In this document: positions 1 through 11,390 of the stretch, one piece after another
Layout of the letters: each line of letters opens with the position of its first letter
Position numbering within the stretch: the first letter of the stretch is position 1
NCBI GenBank assembly: GCA_028751875.1
Contig: CM054156.1
Location: 52,030,548-52,094,547 of the forward strand
DNA: 64,000 nucleotides
Origin: Rapana venosa
Taxonomy: Eukaryota > Mollusca > Gastropoda > Neogastropoda > Muricidae
Reading direction: 5' to 3'
Notes under the pieces: model-generated
The model's database searches: none
The model's input: the letters and a program-made list of their open reading frames with translations, nothing else
Told to the model about the DNA's origin: nothing
Position numbers and translations under genes: made by a program

Positions 1-310
1 GTGTTATGAAACCTGCACTTCCTACAGTGATTGCAGACAGGGACTGTGCAGGCAGGAAATCATTAGGTCTGAAAGAGGGCTGTAATGGTTTCCTTGTGTG
101 AGAGCTGGAACTGGGAATCTCTGTATTAAACTGGAATGTGTGGGGAAGATGAATGGGGGAAATGGCTGTCATTATTTGTTGTTGTTTGTTTGTAGTGCTG
201 CCACGTGTTTCTAGTGCTGCATATTTCAGTTCTATCAATACATGGAATGTTTCCGTCTTTGTACCTGCTTGCATTATTTCCTTTCTTTGTAGCATTTCCA
301 ACATTTCTGT

Positions 311-337
311 ATGTCTCTGTCTCTCTCTGTCTCCCTG

Positions 338-407
<70 letters not shown>

Positions 408-437
408 CCTCCCTCTCTCTCTCTCTCTCCCTCTTCT

Positions 438-479
<42 letters not shown>
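311..479. repeat. (CT)n microsatellite in array copy 1
   Basis: Imperfect CT dinucleotide tract with GTCT and CCCT interruptions. The frames reading through it are Ser/Leu or Arg/Glu repeats and are artefacts. Confidence 0.95.
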
Positions 480-481
<2 letters not shown>

Positions 482-519
482 TCCTACACACACCCATCCA
501 ACACCAACCCTGTCCCCTG

Positions 520-1080
520 CCCCCCTTGTATTGTATGTCAGTCCGCCTTGTTCGACTATGACCTCCAAAACAGCAGAGGAGGCAGCTGCTGTTTCAAAAA
601 TTGGGCAGATATTTGATTATAGTGGAGGTGCCTTGCCCACAGTACATCCCCACTCTCTCGTCCAAGTGAGCATAAGGACAGTCAGCATTGGAGATATTCT
701 CCAAAGGCCAAACAATCCCCAGGGCTGCAGCACATACGGACTGTGCAAATCGAGCCTCCTAGTCAGAGAGTCATAGTCGATCACTAAAGACTAAGCTGTA
801 ATGTGGAATTCCATGAGTGGAAAAGCCACTGGTCATACAGCCTCTCACTTTGCTGTTGCCCCCAGCGTCAATGGTTTAATCAAGAACTGTGATAAACCCC
901 CTACCCCCCACACACATGATAAAAACACTGTTCTTACATTAGAGATAAAATCTGTGCATCATAAAAAAGTATATCTGCTAGAACATGTATTTGTTAGAAA
1001 TATAGCATTCTACTTCCTTGGTCAACTCAGACTTAGAATTTCTCTTTTTAAAAAAATCAAAGAAGAGACTGTCTTTTTCT
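520..1080. other. Remainder of array copy 1, no gene seen
   Basis: Mixed-complexity sequence. About 524-800 is present only in copy 1 of the tandem array and may be an inserted repeat; no recognisable protein motif is seen. The rest is AT-rich and merges into the start of copy 2. Confidence 0.5.
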
Positions 1081-1224
1081 GTGAGTGTTGTGAAACCTGC
1101 ACTTCCTACAGTGATTGCAGACAGGGACTATGCAGGCAGGAAATCATTAGGTCAGAAAGAGGGGGTACAATAGTTTCCTTGTGTGAGAGCTGGAAATAGG
1201 AATATCTGTATTAAACTGGAATGT

Positions 1225-1606
1225 GTGGGGAAGATCTTACTTTACTTTTTCCTTGGGCTTGTACTCTGTAGCGTCACAGGGAGATATAACTGTCTGTCTG
1301 CTGCAAGGCGGGTAGCTTGGAGGAGGGACAATCCATGGACTTTCAGTGTTTCTGCCACGGAATCACTCCAGCGTCGCCTGGGTCTACCTCTGGCCCTCGT
1401 GCCAGAGTACCTCAAGTTGTAAGCACGCAGAGCTAGCTGGTTTTGCGGCATCCGTGTGAGGTTTTCGAACCACTTGGTTCGTTGTTGTTCAATATGGTGA
1501 GGGCGGGTGTGGCTCCTACCATGTCTTTGATCACCTCGTTTCTTATCTTGTTTCTCCTGGTCTTGTTGACAACTTTCCTCAAGCACTTCATCTCGCAGTG
1601 GGGAAG
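1225..1606 (-). mobile_element. 5'-truncated LINE (3' end of the reverse transcriptase) with 9-bp TSD
   Basis: The 9-bp sequence GTGGGGAAG occurs at 1225-1233 and 1598-1606, bracketing 364 bp absent from the other array copies. The minus-strand frame (about 1242-1586) reads as the C-terminus of a LINE polyprotein: a WF-x-LTRM stretch, an AYN-x-R segment, the basic GTRARGRPRRRW motif and an RLAADR stretch, a common ending for invertebrate LINE ORF2. This family looks the same as the fragment at 56.66-58.11 kb. The 3' end lies at the 1234 side. Family membership is from recognition of the motif pattern, not alignment. Confidence 0.85.
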
Positions 1607-1889
1607 GTGAAGAGGGGAAATATTTTGTTGTTGTTTGTTCTGCAGCTTCTTGTTTCTAGTGTAGCATAGTTCAGTTGTATAAATACATGGAACGTTTCCT
1701 TCATATTATTTATTTGTATTGTTTCCTTGCCTTGTAGAATTTTTATTCTGTGCCTCTGCTTTTGTTCATGTCTCTCTATAACGTGGTGTCTCTATTTTTG
1801 CTTCTGTCTCTGTATTTGTCTTTCTGTGTTTCTGTCTCTGTACCTATTTGTCCTTTTTATTTATGTTTCCTTCACCCACACACAAATAT

Positions 1890-1950
1890 ACGCACGCACA
1901 CACACACACACACACACACACGCGTGCACACACACACACACACACACACT
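1890..1950. repeat. (CA)n microsatellite in array copy 2
   Basis: CA dinucleotide tract with a CGCGTG interruption in the middle, in the position occupied by CT in copy 1. Confidence 0.95.
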
Positions 1951-2529
1951 GTAACATTTGCATCACGTAAAAATGTCAGAACTAGCCTTCATTAAATATA
2001 CACAAGCACAATAGCACACCACTCCTTTGCACAGCTCTGTGATGGGACTTCACTTTAAAAGAAGCATCAACAAAAGAGATTGTCTTTTTTCTATGTGAGT
2101 GTTGTGAAACCTGCACTTCCTACAGTGATTGCAGACAGGACTATGCAGGCAGGAAATCATTAGGTCTGAAAGAGGGGGTATAATAGTTTCCTTGTGTGAG
2201 AGCTGGAACTGGTCACCTGTATTAAACTGGAATGTGTGAGAAGGTGAATGGGGGAAAATGGCTGCCATTATATTTTGTTGTTTATTTGGATGCAACTTGT
2301 TTCTAGTGGTGCATATTTCAGTTTTATGAATACATGGAATGTTTCCTTCATGTTTTCCACTTGCATTGCTTCCATTGATTCTACCATTTTCAGTCTTTGC
2401 CTCTGTGCCTTTCTATGTGTCTCTCTGTGTGTCTGTGTCTGTTTTTGTCTCTGCCTGTTGCTGCATTTCTCCCTATGTTTCTCTCTCTATCTCTTCTCTC
2501 TCCTCTGTTCTTTTTTTCTGTTTCCTTCC

Positions 2530-2544
2530 CACATGCACACACAG

Positions 2545-2577
<33 letters not shown>

Positions 2578-2830
2578 AACATGCACACATACACCCGTGA
2601 ACGCACACACACTTACACACATGTTCATGCATAAAGAGACACATATGCAAACACATACACACACAAACACACACACACATGCACACACACACACACGTGA
2701 ATGCACAAAGAGACACATGTGCACATGCATACATGCACTTATAAACACACGTGCATGCACAAAGAGACACATGTGTTTGCGCATATGCACTTAAACATGC
2801 GCGCACACACACACACACACACACTCACAC
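2530..2830. repeat. Degenerate (CA)n tract in array copy 3
   Basis: CA-rich with recurrent ATGCAC and AAAGAGACACATGTG interruptions that are themselves repeated at about 2629, 2706 and 2759, giving a short higher-order repeat inside the microsatellite. Confidence 0.9.
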
Positions 2831-3273
2831 GATAATCATAGGGTTATAACAACCTGGGCGCAGTCTTTGTATTCTACAAAGATTTGTTGTTGTTTTTCTG
2901 AACGAGTCTTCATTAGAGATACACCGCTTCACTTCCTTGCACAGCCCTTAGTGGGACTTCCCTGTAAAGAAAACATCAAAAGAAAAGTCCGTCTTCTTTC
3001 TATGTGAGTGTTGTGAAACCTGCACTTCCTACAGTGATTGCAGACAGGGACTGTGCAAGCAGGAAATCATTAGGTCAGAAAGAGGGGCTGTGATGGTTTC
3101 CTTGTGTGAGAGCTGGAATCGGGAACTATCGAATCAATACTTTAAAGTTTATGGGGAAAGGGTTGACCTTTTTGTGTGCTACTGGTTATTTCTGATGTTG
3201 TAGAACTTAGGTTTGTTAAGGCATGGTTTTCTTGTTTGTTGTAACATTTCTCTTTCTGTTCTTTCTTTGTTTT

Positions 3274-3294
3274 ATGTGTGTGTGTGTGTGTGTG

Positions 3295-3385
<91 letters not shown>

Positions 3386-3386
3386 A
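3274..3386. repeat. (TG)n microsatellite
   Basis: Near-perfect TG tract of about 110 bp following array copy 4. Confidence 0.97.
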
Positions 3387-3439
3387 TTGTTTCCAGTTGT
3401 TTTGTTCTTTACTTTTTGTCTGTGCATTCTTTGCTTGGT

Positions 3440-3740
3440 TGCTTGCCTTCTGCTTTTGTACTTTCTTTTTTTTTCTCTTCTATCTGGTCTTACTTTTTAT
3501 TTCTTTCTACCTATCTTTCTTACTTACTTATTTTCTTTCTTTCTTCCTTTCTATCTTTCTTACTTTCTTTCTTTCTTTCTTTCTTTCTTCTTATCTTCGT
3601 CTCTTTTTTCCTTATTTATCTCCATTTTCCTTACTTTTCCTTCTGTTCTTTTTTCATTCCTATTTTTTTCACCTATTTATTGTCCAGTTTAATCTTCTTT
3701 CATGTCTTTCTTTCTTTCTTTCTTCCATATTAATTTGTTT
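3440..3740. repeat. Polypyrimidine TTTC-rich tract
   Basis: CTTT/TTTC-rich stretch, almost all T and C on the plus strand. Similar to the tracts that end units 1 and 2 (about 14.87 and 26.56 kb), so it may mark the left edge of the 11.7-kb tandem block. Confidence 0.8.
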
Positions 3741-3798
3741 CCTGTTTAATATATTTGCATATTTTCGTGGACAATACCAGGTGCATAAGATATGTTCA

Positions 3799-3812
3799 GA
3801 GAGAGAGAGAGC

Positions 3813-3854
<42 letters not shown>

Positions 3855-3869
3855 GGAGAGAGAGAGAGT

Positions 3870-3946
<77 letters not shown>

Positions 3947-3948
3947 CA
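3799..3948. repeat. (GA)n microsatellite
   Basis: Imperfect GA tract of about 150 bp just before the first recognisable base of unit 1. Confidence 0.95.
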
Positions 3949-4697
3949 GTCTTCAATTTACGTTCACCTATCCCGCAGTCCCGTGAACGTTGGAGCACCA
4001 CTGAAGATGATTTAACCAGATTCCTCCATTCCTCACTGATAGAGATAGAGATAGTGATACAAGATGGAAAAGGTAAAATCATTTATGTAAAGGGAAAGAC
4101 TGCTACACAGCTGGTAAAGGTATCAGCGCCAAGGGAAAGGGAGAAGGAAAAGAAAACAATCACATACAGTAAGTCAAAGCATTATGTGTGCCAAAGAACA
4201 CGCACACCCATGTTTCTGTGTGTACAGTTACTTCCAGTAACTTTCTACTTCTTGCCTCTTTTCTTTCTGTTGTTGTCACGCTTGAACTAGCCTGTAATGA
4301 CTTTACAGCTGATGTTGAACGACAACAACAGAATCATACCACATTTTCTTGTCTTTCTTTTTCTGAATGTACACTAGACATATACTTTCTCTCTCTCTCT
4401 TTCTCTCTCTCTGTCTCTGTCTCTCTCTCACACACAGACACAGACACAAACATACACATACAAAGTAAAAGTCAAGTCAAAAGTCAAAGTAAAAAACACT
4501 TTAATAATCCCATGAAGGGCAATTTCAATACTGGCAGTCAGATTGATACGCATCAAAAATCTCAAAGACACAAAAAAGATATATTTCATTTTAGTTAAAA
4601 CATTCCAAAATGACTTCAAATAAACATGTCACGAACACAAACACACAAACACACACGTGCGCATGCGGACACATACATCCACGCACATACACACATC

Positions 4698-4898
4698 AAA
4701 AAAAAAAGGGCTAAAGGGTGGCGCAGCGCTAAGTGGCGACGCGTTCTCCCGCTCTCCCCGGGGAGAGCAGCCCGAATTTTACGGAGAGAAATCTGCCATG
4801 ACTTAAAGTGGTATGAAATAAAATCTGAGCGCTTTGATTTGTTGCTTTACAAGATTCAGCGCTATATAAATTCCATACATTATTATTATTATTATTAT
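4698..4898 (+). mobile_element. SINE family B (tRNA-like head, LINE-type tail), unit 1 copy
   Basis: The head begins after an A run and has a box-A-like TGGCGCAGCGC followed by a short hairpin (CTCTCCCCGGGGAGAG). The 3' part reads GAGCGCTTTGATTTG, then GCGCTATATAAATTCCATAC and an (ATT)n tail. Unit 3 has the uninterrupted empty site at about 28550-28560, so this copy inserted after, or was absent from, that paralogue. The tail matches the end of the LINE at 53.98-54.11 kb. Box B is degenerate. Confidence 0.8.
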
Positions 4899-4961
4899 CA
4901 ATTGCGAACACAATGTAAAAAAAAACCCATTGACTAGAAGACATAAAAACTAATCTCTCTC

Positions 4962-5071
<110 letters not shown>

Positions 5072-5159
5072 AAACATAAAGAAAAATAGTGGAGAGGAAA
5101 AGGTCGAGGTAGTAGTGGTTTTGGAGATGAAGCTGTCGGGAAGTAGTGATGGTGGTGGT

Positions 5160-5222
5160 GGTCTGTGTGTGTGCGTGTGCGTGCGTGCGCGCGCGCGCGC
5201 GCGCGCGCGTGTGTGTGTGTTG
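5160..5222. repeat. (GT)n(CG)n(GT)n compound tract
   Basis: GT/GC alternation with an uninterrupted CG core at about 5186-5208. Alternating purine-pyrimidine of this kind is the classic Z-DNA-forming type. Confidence 0.9.
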
Positions 5223-5354
5223 TATTGGAGTGGTGGTAGGGGATTGAAGGAGAGGGGCTTTGTATGCCTGTAATAAACTTACTTTTTTTGTTAGTTCAAT
5301 TGAACGCATTGTTGATATAACTGTTCGGTTTATTGTCATTGTTCTGTCGTTATT

Positions 5355-5810
5355 CCAGAAGAAGAAGAAGAATTGCAAACAAAAACTGCAAATTAGAAGA
5401 CAAATTGCAAGGAAGAATTGCAGAGAAGAGTTGAGGAGAAGAATTAAGGAGGAGGAGGAGGGGGAGTGGGAGAGAAAGAAGAAGAATAGTCAAGAAAAAG
5501 AAGAAGAAGAAGAAGAAAAAGAAGAAGAAGAAGGAAGAAGAAGAAGAAGAAGCAGCAAAGAAAAAGAAGAAGAAGAAGAAGAAGAAGAAGAAGAAGAACA
5601 ACAACAACAAGAACAAGAACAAGAAGAACAAGACAAGAAGAACAAGAACAAGAAGAACAAGAACAAGAAGAACAAGAACAGAAAAACAAGAAGTACAAGA
5701 GAATTGCGAAGAAGAAGAACAATTGCGAAGAAGATTTGCAAATAATTGCGAAGGCAAAGAAGCAAAAGAAGAGAGAAGAAGAAGAAGAAGAAGAAGAAGA
5801 AGAAGAAGAA

Positions 5811-5856
<46 letters not shown>

Positions 5857-5945
5857 CAGGAAAAAAAGAAGAAGAAAAAGAAGAAGAAGAAGAAGAAGAG
5901 GAATTGCGAAGTAGAAAAGAAGAAGAAGAAGAAGAAAGAAAGAAA
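5355..5945. repeat. ~590-bp polypurine tract (GAA)n with (GAT)n core
   Basis: Plus strand almost entirely purine: GAA/GAG/CAA-type trinucleotides with recurrent AATTGC(A/G)AAGAA islands and a pure GAT block at about 5811-5854. Long Glu/Lys or Phe/Leu frames here are artefacts. The same tract is present, rearranged, in unit 2 (16.88-17.27 kb) and deleted from unit 3. Confidence 0.92.
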
Positions 5946-6311
5946 CAGTACCTTTATATTGATGTGCTCAGCTACAAATGTGATTCAATTCAAATGAATC
6001 ATTCTTGGCCTACTTTCAACTCCTTCAAATACTTAACATAGAAAACAAACCTTGTGTAGCACCCTTTCTTGTGAGGAAAAGCTTGTAATATCTAGCACTC
6101 CTGTCTCTGTATGCCAAATGAGAGAACACAAGCCTTAGTATCCAAGTCACAACCAGGCCAAACAGGAGGAAAAAACCACACAGTTAAACACTTCATCTTT
6201 TCTATTGTACCAACAGTTTATGGCAACATTTCATAGCAAAAATACTAGCTGAATTTAGAGAAGAGCAGCAAACAGCCAGAGCACACGCACAAACACACAT
6301 AAACACTAGTC

Positions 6312-6386
<75 letters not shown>

Positions 6387-7110
6387 CATGGGCTTATTCC
6401 ATTATCGTTGATTAAAGGTTTCGTTTTGTTTAATGAAAAAAACCCACACATGCACATACACACACATGCAGAAAGAGAAGGACACACAGAGAGACAGATA
6501 CAGACAGACAAAGAGACAGCGAAAGTGAGAGACAGAGACACAGGCAAAAACAAAGAGAGACATAGAAAGAGACAGAGAACATTCATACAGAAAGACAGAT
6601 AGACAGACAGGCAGAGACACAAACACAGGGAGAGACAGAAAGGAACACAGAGAGATAGATGTACAATATTATAATGGGAAACGCTCTCTGCATATCGGAG
6701 GAAACAGCCAAGAACAAGACTGCTGACGTCATTATTTCACAGTAAACCACTTAACGGGTTGTCTTTCTTTTATTTTTATTTGATCCACCCACGCTTCTCC
6801 ACTCTCACTTCCGCTCTTTCCCTTGCTAAGCGAAGAAAATTAACCACAAAAATGCATTGCAAAAATATTAAGTGTCTTTTTTCTTGAGAAAACCCCCCAA
6901 AGTTTTCGTGAACGTATATCAAAATGCTCTACTTAATTTCTGCTTTGCAATAACATGATAGCTAAGGAATCTTAAAGTTGTTAGAATAGAATACATGACT
7001 GAGATAGTTTGGAATTAATTAGTTATAAAAAAGTGTCATCTTCTTGAAAACAAATAGACATCGATCTTCAACGAACAGAGAAAGAGTTCAATAAGTAACC
7101 AGATACTAAG
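5946..7110. other. Unit 1 non-coding with (CA)n and GACA-rich tracts
   Basis: Holds a CA tract at 6316-6380, GACA/GAGA-rich DNA at about 6470-6660, and otherwise moderately AT-rich sequence matched by unit 2 at about 17.28-18.6 kb. Small frames are not conserved between the two copies; no gene seen. Confidence 0.7.
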
Positions 7111-7113
7111 TAC

Positions 7114-7291
7114 TATGTGCGAACGGGCGCAGAACATCTTGCGCACACGTTAAAGCGTGTTAAGCTTTCGGAAGAGTAGGCTACTGTGTGCAGCTGGAAT
7201 GAATGATACAATCTACAAAACTGCATGCACACGGAGACTGGATATACAAATGCTAACTAGTGTTTATTCCATTATCCTCGAAATAAAAGAA
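7114..7291 (+). mobile_element. SINE family A fragment, 5'-truncated (unit 1)
   Basis: Carries the family body (GCGCAGAACATCTTGCGC, then a stretch before GTAGGC) and the family end ATTCCATTATCCTCGAAAT followed by AAAAG. Matched by unit 2 at 18.62-18.81 kb, so the insertion predates the duplication. Confidence 0.8.
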
Positions 7292-7403
7292 CATGCTTGC
7301 TTAAAGTGAAGGTAGTATCTTAACTGCACCTATATAAGTTAAGCGTGAAGTCAAGAGGAGTCAAACAACTGCTCAAACACGGTTGCACTTCATACTGAAA
7401 GCC

Positions 7404-7834
7404 CTGTACCATTCTCTCTGTAACATTCTCTCTGTACCTTTCTCTCTGTACCATTCTCTCTGTACTTTTCTCTCTGTACCATTCTCTCTGTACCATTCTC
7501 TCTGTACCATTCTCTCTGCACCATTCTCTCTGTACCATTCTCTCTGTACCATTCTCTCTGTACCTTTCTCTCTGTACCATTCTCTCTGTACTATTCTCTC
7601 TGCACCATTCTCTCTGCACCATTCTCTGTACCTTTCTCTCTGTACCATTCTCTCTGTACCATTCTCTCTGTACCATTCTCTCTGCACCATTCTCTCTGTA
7701 CTTTTCTCTCTGTACCATTCTCTTTGTACCATTCTCTCTGCACCATTCTCTCTGCACCATTCTCTCTGTACCTTTCTCTCTGTACCATTTTCTCTGCACC
7801 ATTCTCTCTGCACCATTCTCTCTGCACCATTCGA
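7404..7834. repeat. 14-bp minisatellite, about 30 copies
   Basis: Head-to-tail 14-mer TACCATTCTCTCTG with variants TACC/CACC/TACT at the start and CTTT for CATT, plus one 12-bp variant. Both strands give periodic frames (YHSLCTI or MVQRE-type) because 3 x 14 = 42 has no in-frame stop; these are not genes. Unit 2 has only a remnant of one or two repeats at the matching site (about 18.93-18.95 kb). Confidence 0.95.
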
Positions 7835-8081
7835 CCTTTAGCTTTTACACCAAGAAGTGGGACATCACAAGAGCATGCCATTTGCTATGATTGCTAGGAA
7901 ACATGCACTTCCTCTATTGGAAAGCATTTCAGAGTCGTTAAGTCAAGAACATTAAAAAGCGGGTCTGAGTGTTTTCTGTTTTACCTACTAAGAATGCATT
8001 AGAGGTTATTCAAGGATATGATAAAAAATATCATGGTGAGAGGGAGAGAGAGAAAGAGAGAAAGAGGGGGGTGCGTGTGCG

Positions 8082-8122
<41 letters not shown>

Positions 8123-8566
8123 GAGAGAGAGAGAGAGAGACAGGCAGGCAGACAGACAGACAGAGAGACAGAACAACAGCAACACTGGTAAAAGTATCAC
8201 AAAGGGAGGGAAACCCCTGCTCACACAATGCGAATCAAAACACTGTCTTTGGTATAGAAGGTACAAAAAGACCAGAAGCATGTGATCTGTTTTGACGTGA
8301 AATCAGTACCGTATCATATTATTTTTTGCTTGCTTTTCCTCTCTATCTTCTCACATATGCTGTTACTGTAGTTCCTGCGACAGTTTTTGTTCACACTCTT
8401 ACAAAGGGCTCAACTTAATGCAAACAAAATGCCCATACACGATTCCATGATGAAAGACGTCACTTGGTGATGATCACAAAGTTAAGCTGGGAAACACCTA
8501 AACTGCTGATATTCAACTTAGTTCTCACAGAGCAGCAGCAGCAGCAGCAGCACCACCACCACCACC

Positions 8567-8598
<32 letters not shown>

Positions 8599-8678
8599 CA
8601 GCAACAACAAAATTAACATAAACATTTCAATCATTGTTAGTAGGTCTATCATCTGAATGAATTGGACTTCTTCGTCAT
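7835..8678. other. Unit 1 non-coding with GA, CAGA and CAG/CAC/CAA tracts
   Basis: Includes a GA/CAGA tract at about 8036-8172 and a compound CAG-CAC-CAA trinucleotide tract at 8531-8610. Sequence around 7900 and 8400 is similar to 9126 and 9650 at an offset of about 1.2 kb, so unit 1 contains an older internal duplication. No gene seen. Confidence 0.65.
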
Positions 8679-8833
8679 CGTTGAACACTCAGGAAGAAAG
8701 TATGATCGACAATAACAATTATCTCCCAGCAGAAGTTGGATGCACTGTTTCTGCCTTGCCAGGCACTTAACGGCAGCACAACGCATTTGTGTACATACCA
8801 CAGACAACAATAGTCACCGACTAAGCATTCAAC
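8679..8833. mobile_element. Inverted-repeat element, internally deleted (unit 1)
   Basis: Right terminal inverted repeat is complete (from about 8732 to 8833), the left one is cut a few bases in, and the interior is lost compared with unit 2 (19745-20202). Ends share a C(A/G)CT(C/T)AG-type motif. Confidence 0.6.
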
Positions 8834-10080
8834 AAAGCATACGAATGCAAATATCGAGGTAAAAGACTCAAGATGGACGCCATCAAGTATCCCTTGTTTA
8901 AGACACACTCTTCCTGAAAAACAACATACTATACCCTAGGGACTGCTACAGAAGTTGTGAAGAGTCAAGTCAGTGCAAGCTAAAAAAAACACCCAGCCCT
9001 GCTTAATTAACACGATTCTATTTCATACTGAAAACCTACCTCCACTCTATGCCCTCTAGCCTTTAGCTTGTACACCCAAAAGTAGGCCAGCACAAGAGCA
9101 TGTCATTGTCTATGACCGCTACGAAACCTACACTTCCTCTATAAAATAACGTTTCAGAGTCGTAAATTCAAGAACTGTTAGCAGCCCAAAGGATTCTCAG
9201 TGTTTTTTTCTGTTCTACATATTGCAATTGTACTAAAGATTTTTTCAAGGAGATGATTAAAGAAATGAAGGTGTCTATGTGTGTGTGTGAGAGAGAAAGA
9301 GTATATGCAGAGAAGCAGTGAGAGAGAGGGAGAGAGAGAGAATAGGCAGATAGGCATAGAGACACAAAGAGAGACAGAAACAATGAGACAGAAATAGAGA
9401 CAGAACAACACTGGTAAGAAGTACTATCAACCAAGGCTTCCAAAAAAACAATCTAGGCCTTTACTCTCATAAAGTAAATCAAAACAAGGTCTTTGGCAGG
9501 AGATAACAGAGTAACATCAACAAAACCCTCACTTCAGATCTTTTTTTAAAAAGTGAAATAAGCACTGCATTATTGTTTTCCCTGTTCGTCAATTCTGTCA
9601 CTGTGTTTACACAACTTGTTTTTTTCTCCGCTCTTTCAGCTCATATTCAAACACATTCCGCTACATGATTCAATGATGAAAGAGGTGGCATGGTGATGAT
9701 TGCAAAGAAAACAGTTCAACAACCAGACTGTGTACATTCGCACAACATAGTAGTGTTAAAATGCAAAGACGAAAACAGACATGAACATGACGTGTCCTTT
9801 GTTGTTGTATTACGTTCTCTATGAGATTCGAAAATAGGATGGATTTGTAATTCTGGGTATGAGATATCAAGATGGGTGGAGGGGGAACAGCAAGACAGGA
9901 GCATGGCAAAATATGAAGCATAGCTAGAATAGAAAAATGATAACGTAACAAAACATTATATTTGTTTATATGACAGACAGTATGGCTGAATGGTTAAAAG
10001 TGTTTGACTTCAATACCCATGGTCCAGGATTCCAAATAACCCTGTTGGTGTCTGGTGAATCATTGGTGAGAATTATTATT
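8834..10080. other. Unit 1 non-coding, no gene
   Basis: Unremarkable AT-rich DNA with a GA-rich stretch at about 9287-9415. It is conserved in units 2 and 3, where the same site at 9461 is uninterrupted (unit 2) or filled by a SINE (unit 3, 29.54 kb). Short minus-strand frames are not consistently conserved. Confidence 0.65.
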
Positions 10081-10084
10081 GTCA

Positions 10085-10127
10085 TCAGTAGTAGAAGTAG
10101 TAGCAGTAGTAGTGGCAGTAGCAGTGT

Positions 10128-10177
<50 letters not shown>

Positions 10178-10221
10178 TGGTGGTGGTAGTAGAAGATGTA
10201 GTAGTAGTAGTAGTAGTAGTA

Positions 10222-10264
<43 letters not shown>

Positions 10265-10340
10265 AAGTAGTACCAGTAGTAGTAGTATTGGTAGTAATAT
10301 GGTTTTTGCTGCTACATCTACAAAATCGACAACAACAACA

Positions 10341-10384
<44 letters not shown>

Positions 10385-10399
10385 GACTACGACTACGAG

Positions 10400-10432
<33 letters not shown>

Positions 10433-10467
10433 TACTACCACTACTACTACTGCTACCACTACTGCTT

Positions 10468-10532
<65 letters not shown>

Positions 10533-10533
10533 A
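10085..10533. repeat. (AGT)n ... (ACT)n inverted microsatellite, unit 1
   Basis: About 200 bp of AGT-type repeats (10088-10285), a ~50-bp spacer, then ACT/ACG-type repeats and a GCT tail to 10533. The two arms are complementary, so a single strand can fold into a long hairpin. Poly-Ser, poly-Val and poly-Leu frames are artefacts. Confidence 0.93.
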
Positions 10534-10945
10534 CAATGTCAGACATTGTGTCAGTCTATTTAATAATAACACAAGCAAACTGTGTCTGTCATTCAATGCC
10601 AACCCTACATGCAGGCTTATATACAATAAATCTTCAACATGTAAAGATACGAACAGAGCAGACAGCAGTTTGTTTTCTCTCATGCTAGAAACAATAACAG
10701 CCAACACACACTTCAGGCTTCTTGTCGCTGCAGTTATCGGCGTAAAGCAAATATGTCAGATTGTCTTAGCTGCAGTGTTTGGGAATCGGAGAGAAGATAC
10801 TGAAGACAATGGGTAGAATGTGCAGGTGTAGCTTTCTGCAGTGAACGGGCAATGCACTGGGCTCCATGTAGGAGTAAGGCAGGTTGAGAGTGATAGCAGG
10901 GAGGTGAGAGAGAGAGAGAGAGAGAGGGAGATAGAGAGAGAGAGA

Positions 10946-11000
<55 letters not shown>

Positions 11001-11390
11001 TGGCACATTGGTTCGTATCACACTAAAGTCCACAAAGGCAGAAATAGAAATAACACTTGAAAGAAGCAGCCACACATTCACACAAAAATCGTGTTGTCTA
11101 AGAGAAAACATTAAAACGAGTCTGCCTTTTTGTCTGCAGCCATTCAATCTCCTGAAAGCATGTTTTACACTCCATTTATTTTGTTATTGAAGCACACCAA
11201 CCATTGGTATTATCAAAACAAGCCAGTCTCTACCACACCTATAATTTAATATGATTGAAAGGCTGACTGGTAAATAACCCCTTTTGTCCAGTGATTGAGA
11301 ATCTAAATTATTGTTGTTGTTGTGGTGATGGTTGCTGTGGTGATGGTGTTGATGGCGTTTATGGTTATAGCGTGTTTCCCATCTTAACAC
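10534..11390. other. Unit 1 non-coding with (GA)n
   Basis: GA tract at about 10906-10998 within DNA matched by 22.26-23.12 kb and 30.78-31.6 kb. The site TGTCTGCAGCCATTCA at 11131 is one of the best anchors across all three units. No gene seen. Confidence 0.7.

Larger units (their letters stand above)
1..3260. repeat. Tandem array I: ~1-kb unit, four copies
   Basis: A block beginning with a GTGTTGTGAAACCTGCACTT-type motif starts at 1, 1085, 2099 and 3008, giving periods of about 1084, 1014 and 909 bp. Each full copy runs through the same order: a ~150-bp opening block, a G-rich stretch, a TGTT-rich stretch, a block with ATACATGGAATGTTTCC or a close variant, then a CT or CA microsatellite and an A-rich end. 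The fourth copy is cut off after the opening block. Length differences come mainly from the microsatellites and from an insertion in copy 2. No shared open frame survives, so I read it as a non-coding complex tandem repeat. Confidence 0.85.

Noticed and set aside
5260..5745. 161-codon Glu/Lys-rich frame
   Set aside because: Polypurine GAA repeat; no conserved start or domain.
6245..6622. Cysteine-rich secreted-looking peptide (possible conotoxin-like)
   Set aside because: Cys-Val alternation from a CA tract and a GACA-rich stretch; no signal peptide followed by a mature Cys framework.
7373..7816. 147-codon periodic MVQREW-type repeat protein
   Set aside because: 14-bp minisatellite whose 42-bp period lacks stops in several frames on both strands; absent in unit 2.
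9970..10563. 197-codon frame rich in Ser, Val and Leu
   Set aside because: It is the AGT/ACT microsatellite read in frame; comparable frames exist on both strands and in the other units.
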